From assembly GCF_003205615.1 (NCBI RefSeq), contig NZ_PYBV01000016.1, forward strand, positions 190,713-254,712: DNA of 64,000 nucleotides. Direction: 5' to 3'. Source of the stretch: Micromonospora arborensis (GTDB lineage Bacteria; Actinomycetota; Actinomycetes; Mycobacteriales; Micromonosporaceae). Position 1 is the first letter of the stretch. Every line of letters begins with the position of its first letter. The position numbers were made by a program, and so were the translations under genes. The notes beneath the pieces are model-generated. The model worked only from the letters and a program-made list of their open reading frames with translations. It made no database searches and was not told the origin of the DNA. Of this stretch, positions 37,606-45,248 are shown piece by piece.

Positions 37606-39270
37606 TCAGCCGAGACCGCCCTTGATGGCGCCGATGAGCTCGCCGTTGCTGGTGTCACCGGAGAGCTCCCAGAAGAACGCGCCACCGAGGCCCTGGTTCT
37701 TCGCGTACTGCATCTTGCCGTTGATGGTCGACGGGGTGTCGTAGCTCCACCAGTTGCTGCCGCACTTGGCGTACGCGGTGCCGCCGACCGTGCCGGTGGC
37801 CGGGCAGGTGTTCTTGAGGACCTTGTAGTCCTCGATGCCCGCCTCGTAGGTGCCCGGTGCCGCGCCGGTGGCGCTGCCGCCCGGGGCGGCCTGGGTGACC
37901 CCGGTCCAGCCCCGGCCGTAGAACCCGATGCCGAGCAGCAGCTTGTTGGCCGGAACGCCCTTGCTCTTGAGCTTCTGGATCGCCGCGTCGGAGTTGAAGC
38001 CCTGCTGCGGGATGCCGGTGTACGAGGTGAGCGGGGAGTGCGGTGCCGTCGGACCCTGGGCGGCGAAGGCCCCGAAGTAGTCGTAGGTCATCGGCATCAG
38101 CCAGTTGAGGTTGCCGATGGCACCGGCATAGTCGGCGGCGTCGATCTTGCCGCCGTTGCTGCCGTCCGCGGTGATCGCGGCGGTGACCAGGGCGTTGGAG
38201 CCGAACCTCGACCGCAGCGCGCTGATCACGTTCTTGAACGCGTTCGGACCGCTGGTGTCACAGGTCAGGCCGCAGGCGTTGGGGTACTCCCAGTCGACGT
38301 CGATGCCGTCGAAGACGTCGGCCCAGCGTGGGTCCTCGACGAGGTTGTAGCAGCTCTCGGCGAAGGCGGTCGGGTTCTGCGCGGCCTGGGTGAAGCCGCC
38401 GGACCAGGTCCAGCCACCGAACGACCAGATCACCTTCAGGTTCGGGTTCAACTGCTTGAGCTTGCGTAGCTGGTTGAAGCTGCCGCGCAGCGGCTGGTCC
38501 CACGTGTCGGCGACGCCGTCCACGCTGTCCGCCGCCGTGTACGCCTTCTCGTAGTCGGCGTAGCTGTCACCGATGGCGCAGCGGCCACCGGTGGTGTTGC
38601 CGAAGGCGTACAGGATGTGGGTCAGTTTGGCGGCGGAGCCGCTGGTCTGGATGTTCTTGACGTGGTAGTTGCGCCCGTAGACGCCCCACTCGGCGAAGTA
38701 GCCGACGACCTTCTTGCCACCCGGGTTCGGCGGGTTGGTGGTCGGCGGCGCCGTGGTGGGCGGGGCGGTGGTGGGCGGGGCCGTGGTCGGCGGGGCGGTG
38801 GTCGGCGGGGCGGTGGTCGGCGGGGCGGTGGTCGGCGGCGGGGTCGTGGTCGGCGGGCTGGTGGGGGTGCCGCCGCCGCAGGGTGCGCCGTTGACGGTGC
38901 AGTTCAGCGGGGCCTTGAAGGTGCCGGTGCCGTTGTAACCCCAACTGAACGAGGCACCCGGGGCGAGGCCGCCGGCCCAGCTCTTCTTGACCGCGACGTA
39001 GTGGTTGCCGCTGCTGGTCACGTCGGCGTCCCAGGCGCTGCTGATGGTGGTGCCCGAAGGTAGGTCGAACTCGATGCGCCAGGTGGTGACGGTGGCAGTG
39101 GATCCGTTGGTGACGGTCACCTTCGTCTCGTGGCCGGTTCCCCAGTCCTGTGCCCTGGTGAACGTGGTGGTGACACTGCCGGCGCCGAACGCGGTGGTCA
39201 TCGGCACCGCTGCGACGGTCACGGCGACCACGGCACCGGCCCAGAGGGCCCGGCGGAGCGATCTTTTCAT
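37606..39270 (-). CDS. Secreted chitinase: CBM2 plus GH18
   Basis: A 554-residue secreted enzyme. A signal peptide covers about residues 1-30. A family 2 cellulose/chitin-binding module follows (about 31-132: TWRIEFDLPSGTTISSAWDA, SFSWGYNGTGTFKAPLNCTV). A PTTAPP repeat linker occupies about 140-180. The GH18 barrel starts at KVVGYFAEWGVYGRNY, with the catalytic DxxDxDxE as FDGIDVDWEYPNACG, and ends in SGDTSNGELIGAIKGGLG. It should cleave chitin outside the cell. The upstream region has a usable promoter and a palindrome (39289-39304). Confidence 0.95.
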   Translation of the reverse strand: MKRSLRRALWAGAVVAVTVAAVPMTTAFGAGSVTTTFTRAQDWGTGHETKVTVTNGSTATVTTWRIEFDLPSGTTISSAWDADVTSSGNHYVAVKKSWAGGLAPGASFSWGYNGTGTFKAPLNCTVNGAPCGGGTPTSPPTTTPPPTTAPPTTAPPTTAPPTTAPPTTAPPTTAPPTTNPPNPGGKKVVGYFAEWGVYGRNYHVKNIQTSGSAAKLTHILYAFGNTTGGRCAIGDSYADYEKAYTAADSVDGVADTWDQPLRGSFNQLRKLKQLNPNLKVIWSFGGWTWSGGFTQAAQNPTAFAESCYNLVEDPRWADVFDGIDVDWEYPNACGLTCDTSGPNAFKNVISALRSRFGSNALVTAAITADGSNGGKIDAADYAGAIGNLNWLMPMTYDYFGAFAAQGPTAPHSPLTSYTGIPQQGFNSDAAIQKLKSKGVPANKLLLGIGFYGRGWTGVTQAAPGGSATGAAPGTYEAGIEDYKVLKNTCPATGTVGGTAYAKCGSNWWSYDTPSTINGKMQYAKNQGLGGAFFWELSGDTSNGELIGAIKGGLG

Positions 39271-39288
39271 GAGGCGTCTCCCGAACTG

Positions 39289-39304
39289 TTAGGAAACCTT
39301 CCAA
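39289..39304 (-). promoter_or_regulatory. Candidate operator in the chitinase leader
   Basis: TTAGGAA-ACC-TTCCAA is a near-palindrome placed downstream of the predicted transcription start and 19 nt before the chitinase start codon, where a bound repressor would block elongation. Similar GGAA/TTCC elements precede glycoside hydrolase genes in related genera as I recall; not checked. Confidence 0.4.
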
Positions 39305-39317
39305 AAGAGATGGTGAG

Positions 39318-39347
39318 ACGGTACTCACGGCGTCATCACTTCGTCAA
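39318..39347 (-). promoter_or_regulatory. Chitinase promoter (-35 TTGACG, -10 TACCGT)
   Basis: On the minus strand TTGACG (39347-39342) and TACCGT (39323-39318) are 18 bp apart, a good match to the vegetative sigma consensus. The start would be near 39311, giving a leader of about 40 nt. Confidence 0.55.
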
Positions 39348-39425
39348 GATGTGCATGTTTCGATTTCCCTTGGTGCGTGGAGTGCCCTGCTCCGCCCGCC
39401 CCGGGGGCCCCGCCCGCCCGGCGCG

Positions 39426-39431
39426 TAGCCT
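39426..39431 (+). promoter_or_regulatory. -10 box, leaderless glutathione peroxidase promoter
   Basis: TAGCCT, then 6 nt, then the ATG at 39438; no ribosome binding site. Confidence 0.5.
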
Positions 39432-39437
39432 CGGGCC

Positions 39438-39932
39438 ATGACCGTCTTCGACATCCCGATCGACGCCCTGAACGGCGGCCCCGCCGACCTGACCCGCTAC
39501 CGCGGGAAGGCGCTCCTGGTCGTCAACGTGGCCTCCCGCTGCGGCCTCACCCCGCAGTACGCCGGCCTCCAGACGCTCGCGGACTCCTACGCCGACCGCG
39601 GCCTGGTGGTCCTCGGCGTGCCCTGCAACCAGTTCGCGGGGCAGGAGCCGGGCAGCGCCGCCGAGATCAGCGACTTCTGCCAGGTCAACTACGGGGTCAC
39701 CTTCCCGCTGACCGAGAAGGTCGACGTCAACGGTCCGGACCGGCACCCGCTCTACGCCGCGCTCGTGGACACCCCGGACGCCGACGGGCACACCGGGGAC
39801 GTCCGGTGGAACTTCGAGAAGTTCCTGGTGGCCCCGGACGGCAGCGTCGCCGCACGCTTCGCCCCAACGGTCGAGCCCGACGCCAACGACCTGCGCACCG
39901 CAATCGAAAAGGCCCTACCCACCCCCGCCTGA
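39438..39932 (+). CDS. Glutathione peroxidase-family thiol peroxidase
   Basis: A 164-residue thioredoxin-fold peroxidase. The peroxidatic Cys lies in NVASRCGLTPQYAGLQ (about residue 35), the conserved Gln in GVPCNQFAGQEPGS with the second Cys, and the Trp in VRWNFEKFLVAPDG. Actinobacteria use mycothiol or thioredoxin rather than glutathione, so the reductant is probably one of those. It has a leaderless-type start and ends in the repeat-rich region 39933-40508. Confidence 0.92.
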   Translation: MTVFDIPIDALNGGPADLTRYRGKALLVVNVASRCGLTPQYAGLQTLADSYADRGLVVLGVPCNQFAGQEPGSAAEISDFCQVNYGVTFPLTEKVDVNGPDRHPLYAALVDTPDADGHTGDVRWNFEKFLVAPDGSVAARFAPTVEPDANDLRTAIEKALPTPA

Positions 39933-39949
39933 CTCACCCCGGCCGAGCG

Positions 39950-40032
39950 CCCCGCCCCGCCCGGACCGCCCGCCCCGCCCGGACCGCCCGCCCCGCCCGG
40001 ACCGCCCGCCCCGCCCGGGCCGCCCGCCCCGC
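39950..40032. repeat. 18-bp tandem repeat, left of inverted repeat C
   Basis: About 4.5 copies of CCGGACCGCCCGCCCCGC with exact period 18 (starts at 39961, 39979, 39997, with partial copies at both ends). It lies just after the glutathione peroxidase stop. No gene is expected here. Confidence 0.8.
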
Positions 40033-40035
40033 CTT

Positions 40036-40107
40036 GATCACGCTCGATCCAGGATGTAGTGGTCTCCCAACTCCCGGAAGCCACTACATCCTGGATCGAG
40101 CGCGATC
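40036..40107. repeat. Long inverted repeat C
   Basis: A 27-nt arm at 40036-40062 (GATCACGCTCGATCCAGGAT...) pairs with 40081-40107 with one mismatch, around an 18-nt loop. It has the same build as elements A and B. It lies between the glutathione peroxidase gene (+) and a minus-strand GNAT remnant, so this was probably also a converging junction. Confidence 0.85.
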
Positions 40108-40141
40108 TTGTCGGGCGGACGCCGCCGAGCCGCGGGCGCGG

Positions 40142-40235
40142 CAGGGCCGCGGACGCGGCGGACGCGGCAGGGCGGCGGACGCGGCGGACGCGGCAGGGCG
40201 GCGGACGCGGCGGACGCGGCAGGGCGGCGGGCGCT
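40142..40235. repeat. 26-bp tandem repeat, right of inverted repeat C
   Basis: About 3.5 copies with exact period 26 (CAGGGC occurs at 40142, 40168, 40194, 40220). The unit is G-rich in plus orientation. It runs into the broken end of the GNAT remnant. Confidence 0.8.
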
Positions 40236-40243
40236 GGGCACCG

Positions 40244-40438
40244 GTGGGCTGCCACGACCACCCGGACGAATTGCTCGTCACCGGAGAGTGGCAGGTCCCC
40301 GGAGTGGCGGCTGGCGACCAGCGTGAGCAGTACGTTGTGCAGGACGGGCTCTCGGCGCAGCCAGGTGCCCGCCGTGGCGGCGATGGTCGCGAGATCTCGA
40401 CGAGACAGCGCATGCCCGGCAGCGCAGCCGGTCGACAC
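40244..40438 (-). pseudogene. Truncated GNAT acetyltransferase remnant
   Basis: About 65 codons on the minus strand from a GTG at 40438: LATIAATAGTWLRREPVLHN, then VLLTLVASRHSGDLPLSGDE and QFVRVV. This resembles the N-terminal third of actinobacterial GNAT proteins (helices before the first strands). The acetyl-CoA-binding part is missing, and the frame runs into the 26-bp repeat array, coding Pro/Arg/Ala low complexity. I read this as a gene destroyed by repeat insertion or expansion. The match is from memory of the family, so moderate confidence. Confidence 0.55.
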
Positions 40439-40508
40439 TCCGGGCAACCGGAATAACCCACTGCCTTGGTCGGGAATGCGTCGCGGGTGGACGGAGTTGG
40501 GAACCAGC

Positions 40509-41183
40509 ATGACAACTGTGGGACTGATCGGCAGTGGCAACATCGGCGGCACCGTGGCCCGGCTGGCGGTGGACGCCGGCTACGACGTGGTGCTGAGCAA
40601 CTCGCGGGGCCCGGAGACGCTGAAGGGCCTCGCCGACGAGTTGGGCGGGCACGCCAGCGCTGGCACCGTCCAGGACGCGGCGCAGGTCGGTGACCTGGTG
40701 GTGGTCAGCGTGCCACTGAAGGCGTACCGGGCGGTGCCCGTGGAGCCGCTGGCCGGCAAGGTCGTCATCGACACCAACAACTACTACCCGCAGCGCGACG
40801 GGGCCTTCCCGGAGCTGGACGCCGGCGAGATCACCAGCAGCGAGCTGCTGCAGAAGCACCTGCCGGAGGCCCGGGTGGTCAAGGTCTTCAACAACATCTT
40901 CTTCAAGCACCTGGCCGCGCTGCCGCGGCCGTCCGGCGCGGCAGACCGCAGCGCCCTCGCGATCGCCGGCGACGACGCCGCCGCGAAGGCCGAGGTGACG
41001 GCCTTCCTCGACCGGATCGGTTACGACGCGGTCGACGCCGGGTCGTTGGCCGAGGGGTGGCGCTACCAGCCGGACACCCCGGCGTACGGCACGATCTACT
41101 CCGCCGACCCGACGGACTGGGAGCACCCGGCCCAGGGCGACGCCGAGAAGCTGCGCGCCGCCCTGGCCGCCGCGACCCGCTGA
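40509..41183 (+). CDS. NADPH-dependent F420 reductase-like / NAD(P)-binding oxidoreductase
   Basis: A 224-residue protein with an N-terminal dinucleotide fold: VGLIGSGNIGGTVARLAVDA (about residues 4-23) and VVLSNSRGPETL with NADP-type residues (SR after the second strand). It has the F420:NADP oxidoreductase layout: DLVVVSVPLKAYRAVPVEPL, VVIDTNNYYPQRDG, VVKVFNNIFFKHL, and a C-terminal ALAIAGDDAAAKAEVTAFLD. It may transfer hydride between F420 and NADP+ or act on a related substrate. The ATG at 40509 follows GGAG within 12 nt. Confidence 0.82.
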   Translation: MTTVGLIGSGNIGGTVARLAVDAGYDVVLSNSRGPETLKGLADELGGHASAGTVQDAAQVGDLVVVSVPLKAYRAVPVEPLAGKVVIDTNNYYPQRDGAFPELDAGEITSSELLQKHLPEARVVKVFNNIFFKHLAALPRPSGAADRSALAIAGDDAAAKAEVTAFLDRIGYDAVDAGSLAEGWRYQPDTPAYGTIYSADPTDWEHPAQGDAEKLRAALAAATR

Positions 41184-41244
41184 GCAACGCCGCCGGGTGG
41201 GCCATCTTCGGCTCGCCCGGCGACCGGTCGGCGCCGCGCCAACC

Positions 41245-41487
41245 TCATGAGGAGTGGCACTCCTCTTCCAGCCATTCGACGCGCCATTCCATGAGACGGA
41301 CGAGGTTGGTCAACTCCTCCCGGTCCTTGGCCCAGTAATCTCCTCCGTCGGAGGGACTTTCCAGGTCATCTACCAGGTAGACGTAATACCGGCCGGTGAC
41401 CTCGGCGTCGAAGTGGACGTGCACGAGGTATCCCTCGTTCTCCCCGGCCACGATCCGGCCGTACCTGTCAAGCGGAATTTCCGACAC
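41245..41487 (-). CDS. Small hypothetical protein, low GC, immunity-like in style
   Basis: An 80-residue acidic protein: MSEIPLDRYGRIVAGENEGY, then LVHVHFDAEVTGRYYVYLVD, WAKDREELTNLVRLMEWRVE and a WLEEECHSS end. The base composition is clearly poorer in GC than the flanks, which suggests transfer. Small acidic beta/alpha proteins with a VxFDAExTGxYYVY type strand pair resemble orphan immunity proteins in my memory, but no toxin gene is adjacent and I cannot name a family. It converges with the oxidoreductase gene and lies 15 nt before the GT87 stop. Confidence 0.6.
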   Translation of the reverse strand: MSEIPLDRYGRIVAGENEGYLVHVHFDAEVTGRYYVYLVDDLESPSDGGDYWAKDREELTNLVRLMEWRVEWLEEECHSS

Positions 41488-41502
41488 CGCGCACAGCCTC
41501 CG

Positions 41503-43101
41503 CTACCAGGTGGTGGTGCGGAGGGCGGCGGCGAGTTCGTCGTCGTAGCTGGCGATCGGCTGGCCGTCCGAGGCGTACGCGAGGAGTCGGCCCTGGGCCA
41601 TGTTCGCCGAGCGGAACGAGAACGTCCGCGTCCCCGGATAGGCGTCGAGCAGGGGGATCACCCGAGGTGCCCCGCCCGGCGCCGAGTAGTACTCCAGTCT
41701 GGCCACCTGCGGTGAGACCACGCCGTTGACCCGGACCTTGGTCTTCTCGGCGCGGGTGCCGAAGGTGACCGGCGCGTCGGTGCCGTAGGCGGCGCATTCG
41801 ACCGGGCCACGGCAGACGAAGAAGTATCGCGGGTTGGCCACGTCGTCGAGGGCGTACGCCTTGAAGGTCGGGTCGGCCCCGGCGGGCAACGGCTGCACGG
41901 CGAAGAAGGCGACCGCCACCGCAGCCGTGACGCCCACCCGCAGCCAGCCCCTCCCGGCCGGCCGCCGGTTCGTCCGAGCGGCGGCGACCGCGACACCACC
42001 GAAGCCGACCAGACACAGCAGGCACACCCCGACGGCGCGGGCGTTCTCGAAGAGGAACTGCACGCCCGGCCGCATCGACACCGGGCTGAGGACCGCGCCC
42101 AACGAGACGACCATGGCGATGAGCAGCGCGGCGCCAGCGGCCCGCTGGGTGACGCCCGACGCGCCGATCAGCAGCATCGCCGCGAGCACCGGCCACACCT
42201 GGTGGTGGGTCCAGGACACCGGGGACGCGGCGATGGTGGCGCAGCCGACCAGCACGGCCGCGTGCCCCGGGCGGCCCCCCGACGTCAGGTGCCGGGCCCG
42301 CAGCAGCGCCGCCGCGCAGATGAGCGCCACCAGGGCGGCCCAGAGCAGTGGCAGCGCCGACTCGTCGACGCCGACGCGCAGCAGCATTCCGTGCACGGAC
42401 TGGTTGCCCAGCGAAGCCAGGTTGCCGATCCGCGAGGTCTGCCGCACCGCCTCGCCCCAGTAGGTCCAGCTCTCGCCTGGCAACACGAGCGCGGCGAGAC
42501 CCGCGCAGGCCACGAACGTCGCCACCGCCCGGCCCGCGTCGCGGTAGCGGCCGGTGACGAGGAAGTAGACCACGAACAGCAGTGGGGTCAGCTTGATCGC
42601 CGCGGCGACCCCGACCAGCACCCCGCGCGGTCGGGGTGGGACGGCGCCCATCCCGTCCAGCAGGGCCATCAGCACGATGAAGATGCTGACCTGGCCGAAG
42701 CGCAGGTTGCTCTGCACCGGCGCGGAGAGCATCAGCACGGTGGCCGCCACCGCCACGACGAGCGGCCGCCGGGACTGCCGGGTGGTGAGCGCGACACCGA
42801 CGGCCCCGGCGATGGCGACGACGGCCGCGCAGGTCGCGACCAGCCAGATCCCCTGCAGTACGCCCTCGCTCACGGCGGTGATCGGCCCCAGCGCGAGAGC
42901 GGCGAACGGGGGGTAGGTGAACGGCCCGCCGTTGTCCGCCGCGTATTCGTACAGCGGCCGACCGCTGTGCAGGTCGGACAGCGCGCCGTAGTAGATGTGC
43001 AGGTCGGAGAGGCGATCCGGACGCCGGAGAACGAGCACACAGGACACCAGCGCGACGACCACGAAGGCCGCCCACATCAACGCCACCCGGCGATCCCGCA
43101 T
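41503..43101 (-). CDS. GT87 (DUF2029) polyprenol-phosphate-dependent glycosyltransferase
   Basis: A 532-residue membrane protein with about 10-11 helices, starting MRDRRVALMWAAFVVVALVS. The early loop has DLHIYYGALSDLHSGRPLYE and GGPFTYPPFAALALGPITAV, the GT87/GT-C pattern in which an Asp after the first helix is catalytic. A later ALRVG...SALPLLWAAL region and SWTHHQVWPVLAAML are family-like. It uses polyprenyl-phospho-mannose or a similar donor outside the membrane. A C-terminal extracytoplasmic domain of about 130 residues with Cys residues (YFFVCRGPVECAAYGTDAP) is unusual for the family. It has a leaderless-type start. Confidence 0.85.
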   Translation of the reverse strand: MRDRRVALMWAAFVVVALVSCVLVLRRPDRLSDLHIYYGALSDLHSGRPLYEYAADNGGPFTYPPFAALALGPITAVSEGVLQGIWLVATCAAVVAIAGAVGVALTTRQSRRPLVVAVAATVLMLSAPVQSNLRFGQVSIFIVLMALLDGMGAVPPRPRGVLVGVAAAIKLTPLLFVVYFLVTGRYRDAGRAVATFVACAGLAALVLPGESWTYWGEAVRQTSRIGNLASLGNQSVHGMLLRVGVDESALPLLWAALVALICAAALLRARHLTSGGRPGHAAVLVGCATIAASPVSWTHHQVWPVLAAMLLIGASGVTQRAAGAALLIAMVVSLGAVLSPVSMRPGVQFLFENARAVGVCLLCLVGFGGVAVAAARTNRRPAGRGWLRVGVTAAVAVAFFAVQPLPAGADPTFKAYALDDVANPRYFFVCRGPVECAAYGTDAPVTFGTRAEKTKVRVNGVVSPQVARLEYYSAPGGAPRVIPLLDAYPGTRTFSFRSANMAQGRLLAYASDGQPIASYDDELAAALRTTTW

Positions 43102-43107
43102 CGACAG

Positions 43108-43113
43108 ATGATA
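43108..43113 (-). promoter_or_regulatory. -10 box, leaderless GT87 promoter
   Basis: TATCAT on the minus strand, 6 nt before the ATG at 43101. Confidence 0.5.
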
Positions 43114-43269
43114 GGGGACTCCGACTGTCGAATTCGGCCCGCTCGGCGGCAGATACGGGGTGGAACGCGGCGCAAAAACATCCTTTCGGCAACTTGCGCT
43201 GGAGTCCCGCAAACGAGACCCTGTTCTCTGGGTTGCCGCCCGCTCACCGAACGTGCTTCCGGAGGCGAC

Positions 43270-44139
43270 ATGCACACGCTCCGTACCGTGCCCCGCCGGC
43301 TGCTGGCCGGCTCCGGCGCGCTTCTGCTCGGCACCGCCCTCGCCGCCGCCGGCACGCCCGTGCCGGCCAGCGCCGCGACCGCTGTGGACGGCGTCGGATA
43401 CGTCCGGCTCGCCCACCTCTCCCCCGACACCCCGGCCGTCGACGTCTACCTGGCCGCGCCGGGCGCCGCCAAGCCGAGGGTATTCAACGGGGTCGGCTAC
43501 GGCGTGGTCTCCGACTATCTGAAGCTGGCACCCGGTCGGTACGCGGTGGCGATGCGCGAGGCCGGCGCCCCCGCCAGCGATCCCCCGGTGCTCACCACCG
43601 AGGTCGCGGTGACCAGTGGTGAGGCCTACACGGTGGCCGGTGTCGGCCGGCACGCCGACCTGGGGCTGCGGGTGCTCAACGATGACCTCAGCGCGCCCAC
43701 GCAGGGCCACGCCAAGGTGCGGGTCGTGCAGGCCTCGGTGCGTACCCCGGTGCTGGACGTGGCCGCCGCCGACGGCCCGGTGATCGCCAACGGCGTGCAG
43801 TTCGCGACCACGACCGATTACCAGCAGGTCGAGCCGGGCAGTTTTCGGCTGCGGCTGACGGGTGCCGCTGGGCCGAGCGCCGACGCCGAGGTGCGGCTCA
43901 CCGGCGGCGCGGTCTACTCACTGCTGGTGCTCGACGCGAAACAGGGCGGGCTCACCGCTGAGCTGCGCCGCGACGCCGAGGGCGGCACCGTCGTCCCCGC
44001 CGGCGGGGTGGACACCGGCGCCGGCGGCACCGCCCGGGCCGGGTTCGGCGCGTACCCCCTGGTGGCCGGCGGGTTGGCCGCGGCGGCCGTCGCGGTGACC
44101 CTGCTGTTGTGGCGCCGGCGGCGGCGCACCACCTGGTGA
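43270..44139 (+). CDS. DUF4397 cell-surface protein
   Basis: A 289-residue exported protein. A signal peptide runs to about ASA-A (residue 37). Two DUF4397 repeats follow (VGYVRLAHLSPDTPAVDVYL ... and HAKVRVVQASVRTPVLDVAA ...). The C terminus has a Gly-rich PAGGVDTGAGG, a membrane helix (YPLVAGGLAAAAVAVTLLLW) and a basic tail RRRRRTTW. There is no LPXTG, but the order of motif, helix and basic tail is that of a sortase substrate, and a class F sortase gene overlaps its end. The ATG at 43270 has GGAGG 4 nt upstream. Confidence 0.88.
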   Translation: MHTLRTVPRRLLAGSGALLLGTALAAAGTPVPASAATAVDGVGYVRLAHLSPDTPAVDVYLAAPGAAKPRVFNGVGYGVVSDYLKLAPGRYAVAMREAGAPASDPPVLTTEVAVTSGEAYTVAGVGRHADLGLRVLNDDLSAPTQGHAKVRVVQASVRTPVLDVAAADGPVIANGVQFATTTDYQQVEPGSFRLRLTGAAGPSADAEVRLTGGAVYSLLVLDAKQGGLTAELRRDAEGGTVVPAGGVDTGAGGTARAGFGAYPLVAGGLAAAAVAVTLLLWRRRRRTTW

Positions 44140-44825
44140 ACGACGGGCCCGACGCGTCGATCCGGCGGCACCGCGACCGGCGGGTGCCGTTGGCCGCGCT
44201 GGTCGCGGCCGGCGCGGCGGTCTGCCTGGCCGCCGGCACCGGGGTCGAGCTGGCCACCGGCGACTCGGCGCCCGGCGCGGCCCCGCCGATGGCGAGCTGG
44301 TACCCCGGCTGCACCGACGCCTGTCCGTCCGTGGCCGCGGCGCCCGTGCCGCAGGGTCCACCCACCCGGGTACGCGTCAACCGCATCGGTGTCGACACCG
44401 CGCTCACCGTGTTGGGCCTGGACCGCGCGGGTGCGCTGATCCCGCCGAGCGACTTCGACGTCGCCGGCTGGTACGGCGGCGGCCCGGCACCCGGCGACGT
44501 CGGCCCGGCCGTGCTCGCCGGGCATCTGGACTCGCGGCGCGGCCCGGCGGTGTTCGCCCGCCTCGGTGAGCTGCGCCCCGGTGATCGGGTGGAGGTGTGG
44601 CGCGGCGGGCAGCGGCTGTCGTTCCGGGTGACCGGGTCGCTGCGTACCCGCAAGGACCGCTTTCCCACCGAAGCGGTCTACGGGCCGACGCCGGGTGCGG
44701 AGTTACGCCTGGTCACCTGCGGGGGCGACTTCGACCGGCGCAGCGGGCACTACCGGGACAACGTGGTGGTCTTCGCGGTGACCGAGGCCGCCAGCGCGGT
44801 GCTGCCGGAATCCGCCGCGGGTTAG
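44136..44825 (+). CDS. Class F sortase
   Basis: A 229-residue sortase. An N-terminal membrane helix (PLAALVAAGAAVCLAAGTGV) anchors it with the active site outside. The catalytic His lies in VLAGHLDSRRGPAVF (about residue 130), the Cys in LRLVTCGGDFD (about 195) and the Arg in SGHYRDNVVVFAV (about 207). VRVNRIGVDTALTVLGLDRA is the usual start of the class F barrel. The GTG at 44136 overlaps the DUF4397 stop (GTGA), so the pair is translationally coupled and the DUF4397 protein is the likely substrate. Confidence 0.9.
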   Translation: MNDGPDASIRRHRDRRVPLAALVAAGAAVCLAAGTGVELATGDSAPGAAPPMASWYPGCTDACPSVAAAPVPQGPPTRVRVNRIGVDTALTVLGLDRAGALIPPSDFDVAGWYGGGPAPGDVGPAVLAGHLDSRRGPAVFARLGELRPGDRVEVWRGGQRLSFRVTGSLRTRKDRFPTEAVYGPTPGAELRLVTCGGDFDRRSGHYRDNVVVFAVTEAASAVLPESAAG

Positions 44826-44852
44826 GTCGCCGGTCGGCAGCCAGGTACGGCG

Positions 44853-45203
44853 TCAGAGCGGGCGGCGGCCGGCGAAACCGCACTCGGCCCGGTGATACCA
44901 GCGCACGTCGGAGTCGCCCTCCAGCCAGCACCAGAGCACGGCGCGGCCGGCCCGCTCGCCGGGGAAGTCGAGCAGAACCGGGGCGATGCCCTTGACCTGG
45001 ATGTCGTGCTGGTGCAGCTCGTCGACGACGGCGTGCAGCCGGGCCTCCAGCCCCTTCACCTCGGCCAGCCCGCCGAGCGCGCTCACGCCGTGGTCGGCCA
45101 GGTCGGCGCGCAGCTCGGCCAGGTCGGCCCGGACCCGGATCAGCTCGTCGACGCGCGGCTGCAGGGTGGCCACCAGGTGCCGGGCCTGGGCGAGTGTGAA
45201 CAC
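44853..45203 (-). CDS. DUF2203 family protein
   Basis: A 116-residue soluble helical protein. It starts VFTLAQARHLVATLQPRVDE, then a predicted coiled-coil with LAELRADLADHG, a loop, VVDELHQHDIQVKGIAPVLL and the C-terminal VLWCWLEGDSDVRWYHRAEC with FAGRRPL, all typical of DUF2203. The function is unknown. I prefer the GTG at 45203, which lies 6 nt after CATACT, over GTG 45221. It is the gene after proC on the same strand, with a 45-nt gap, and converges with the sortase gene. Confidence 0.85.
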   Translation of the reverse strand: MFTLAQARHLVATLQPRVDELIRVRADLAELRADLADHGVSALGGLAEVKGLEARLHAVVDELHQHDIQVKGIAPVLLDFPGERAGRAVLWCWLEGDSDVRWYHRAECGFAGRRPL

Positions 45204-45248
45204 GGGGCCAGTATGCGGCACGCACCGCCCCGCGACGCGCCCGGACGA

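Noticed and set aside
38617..39063. Gly/Arg-rich plus-strand frame opposite the chitinase linker
   Set aside because: It is the reverse reading of the PTTAPP linker repeats of the chitinase.
39950..40235. Tandem arrays considered as a CRISPR array
   Set aside because: The units are contiguous with periods 18 and 26 and no unique spacers.
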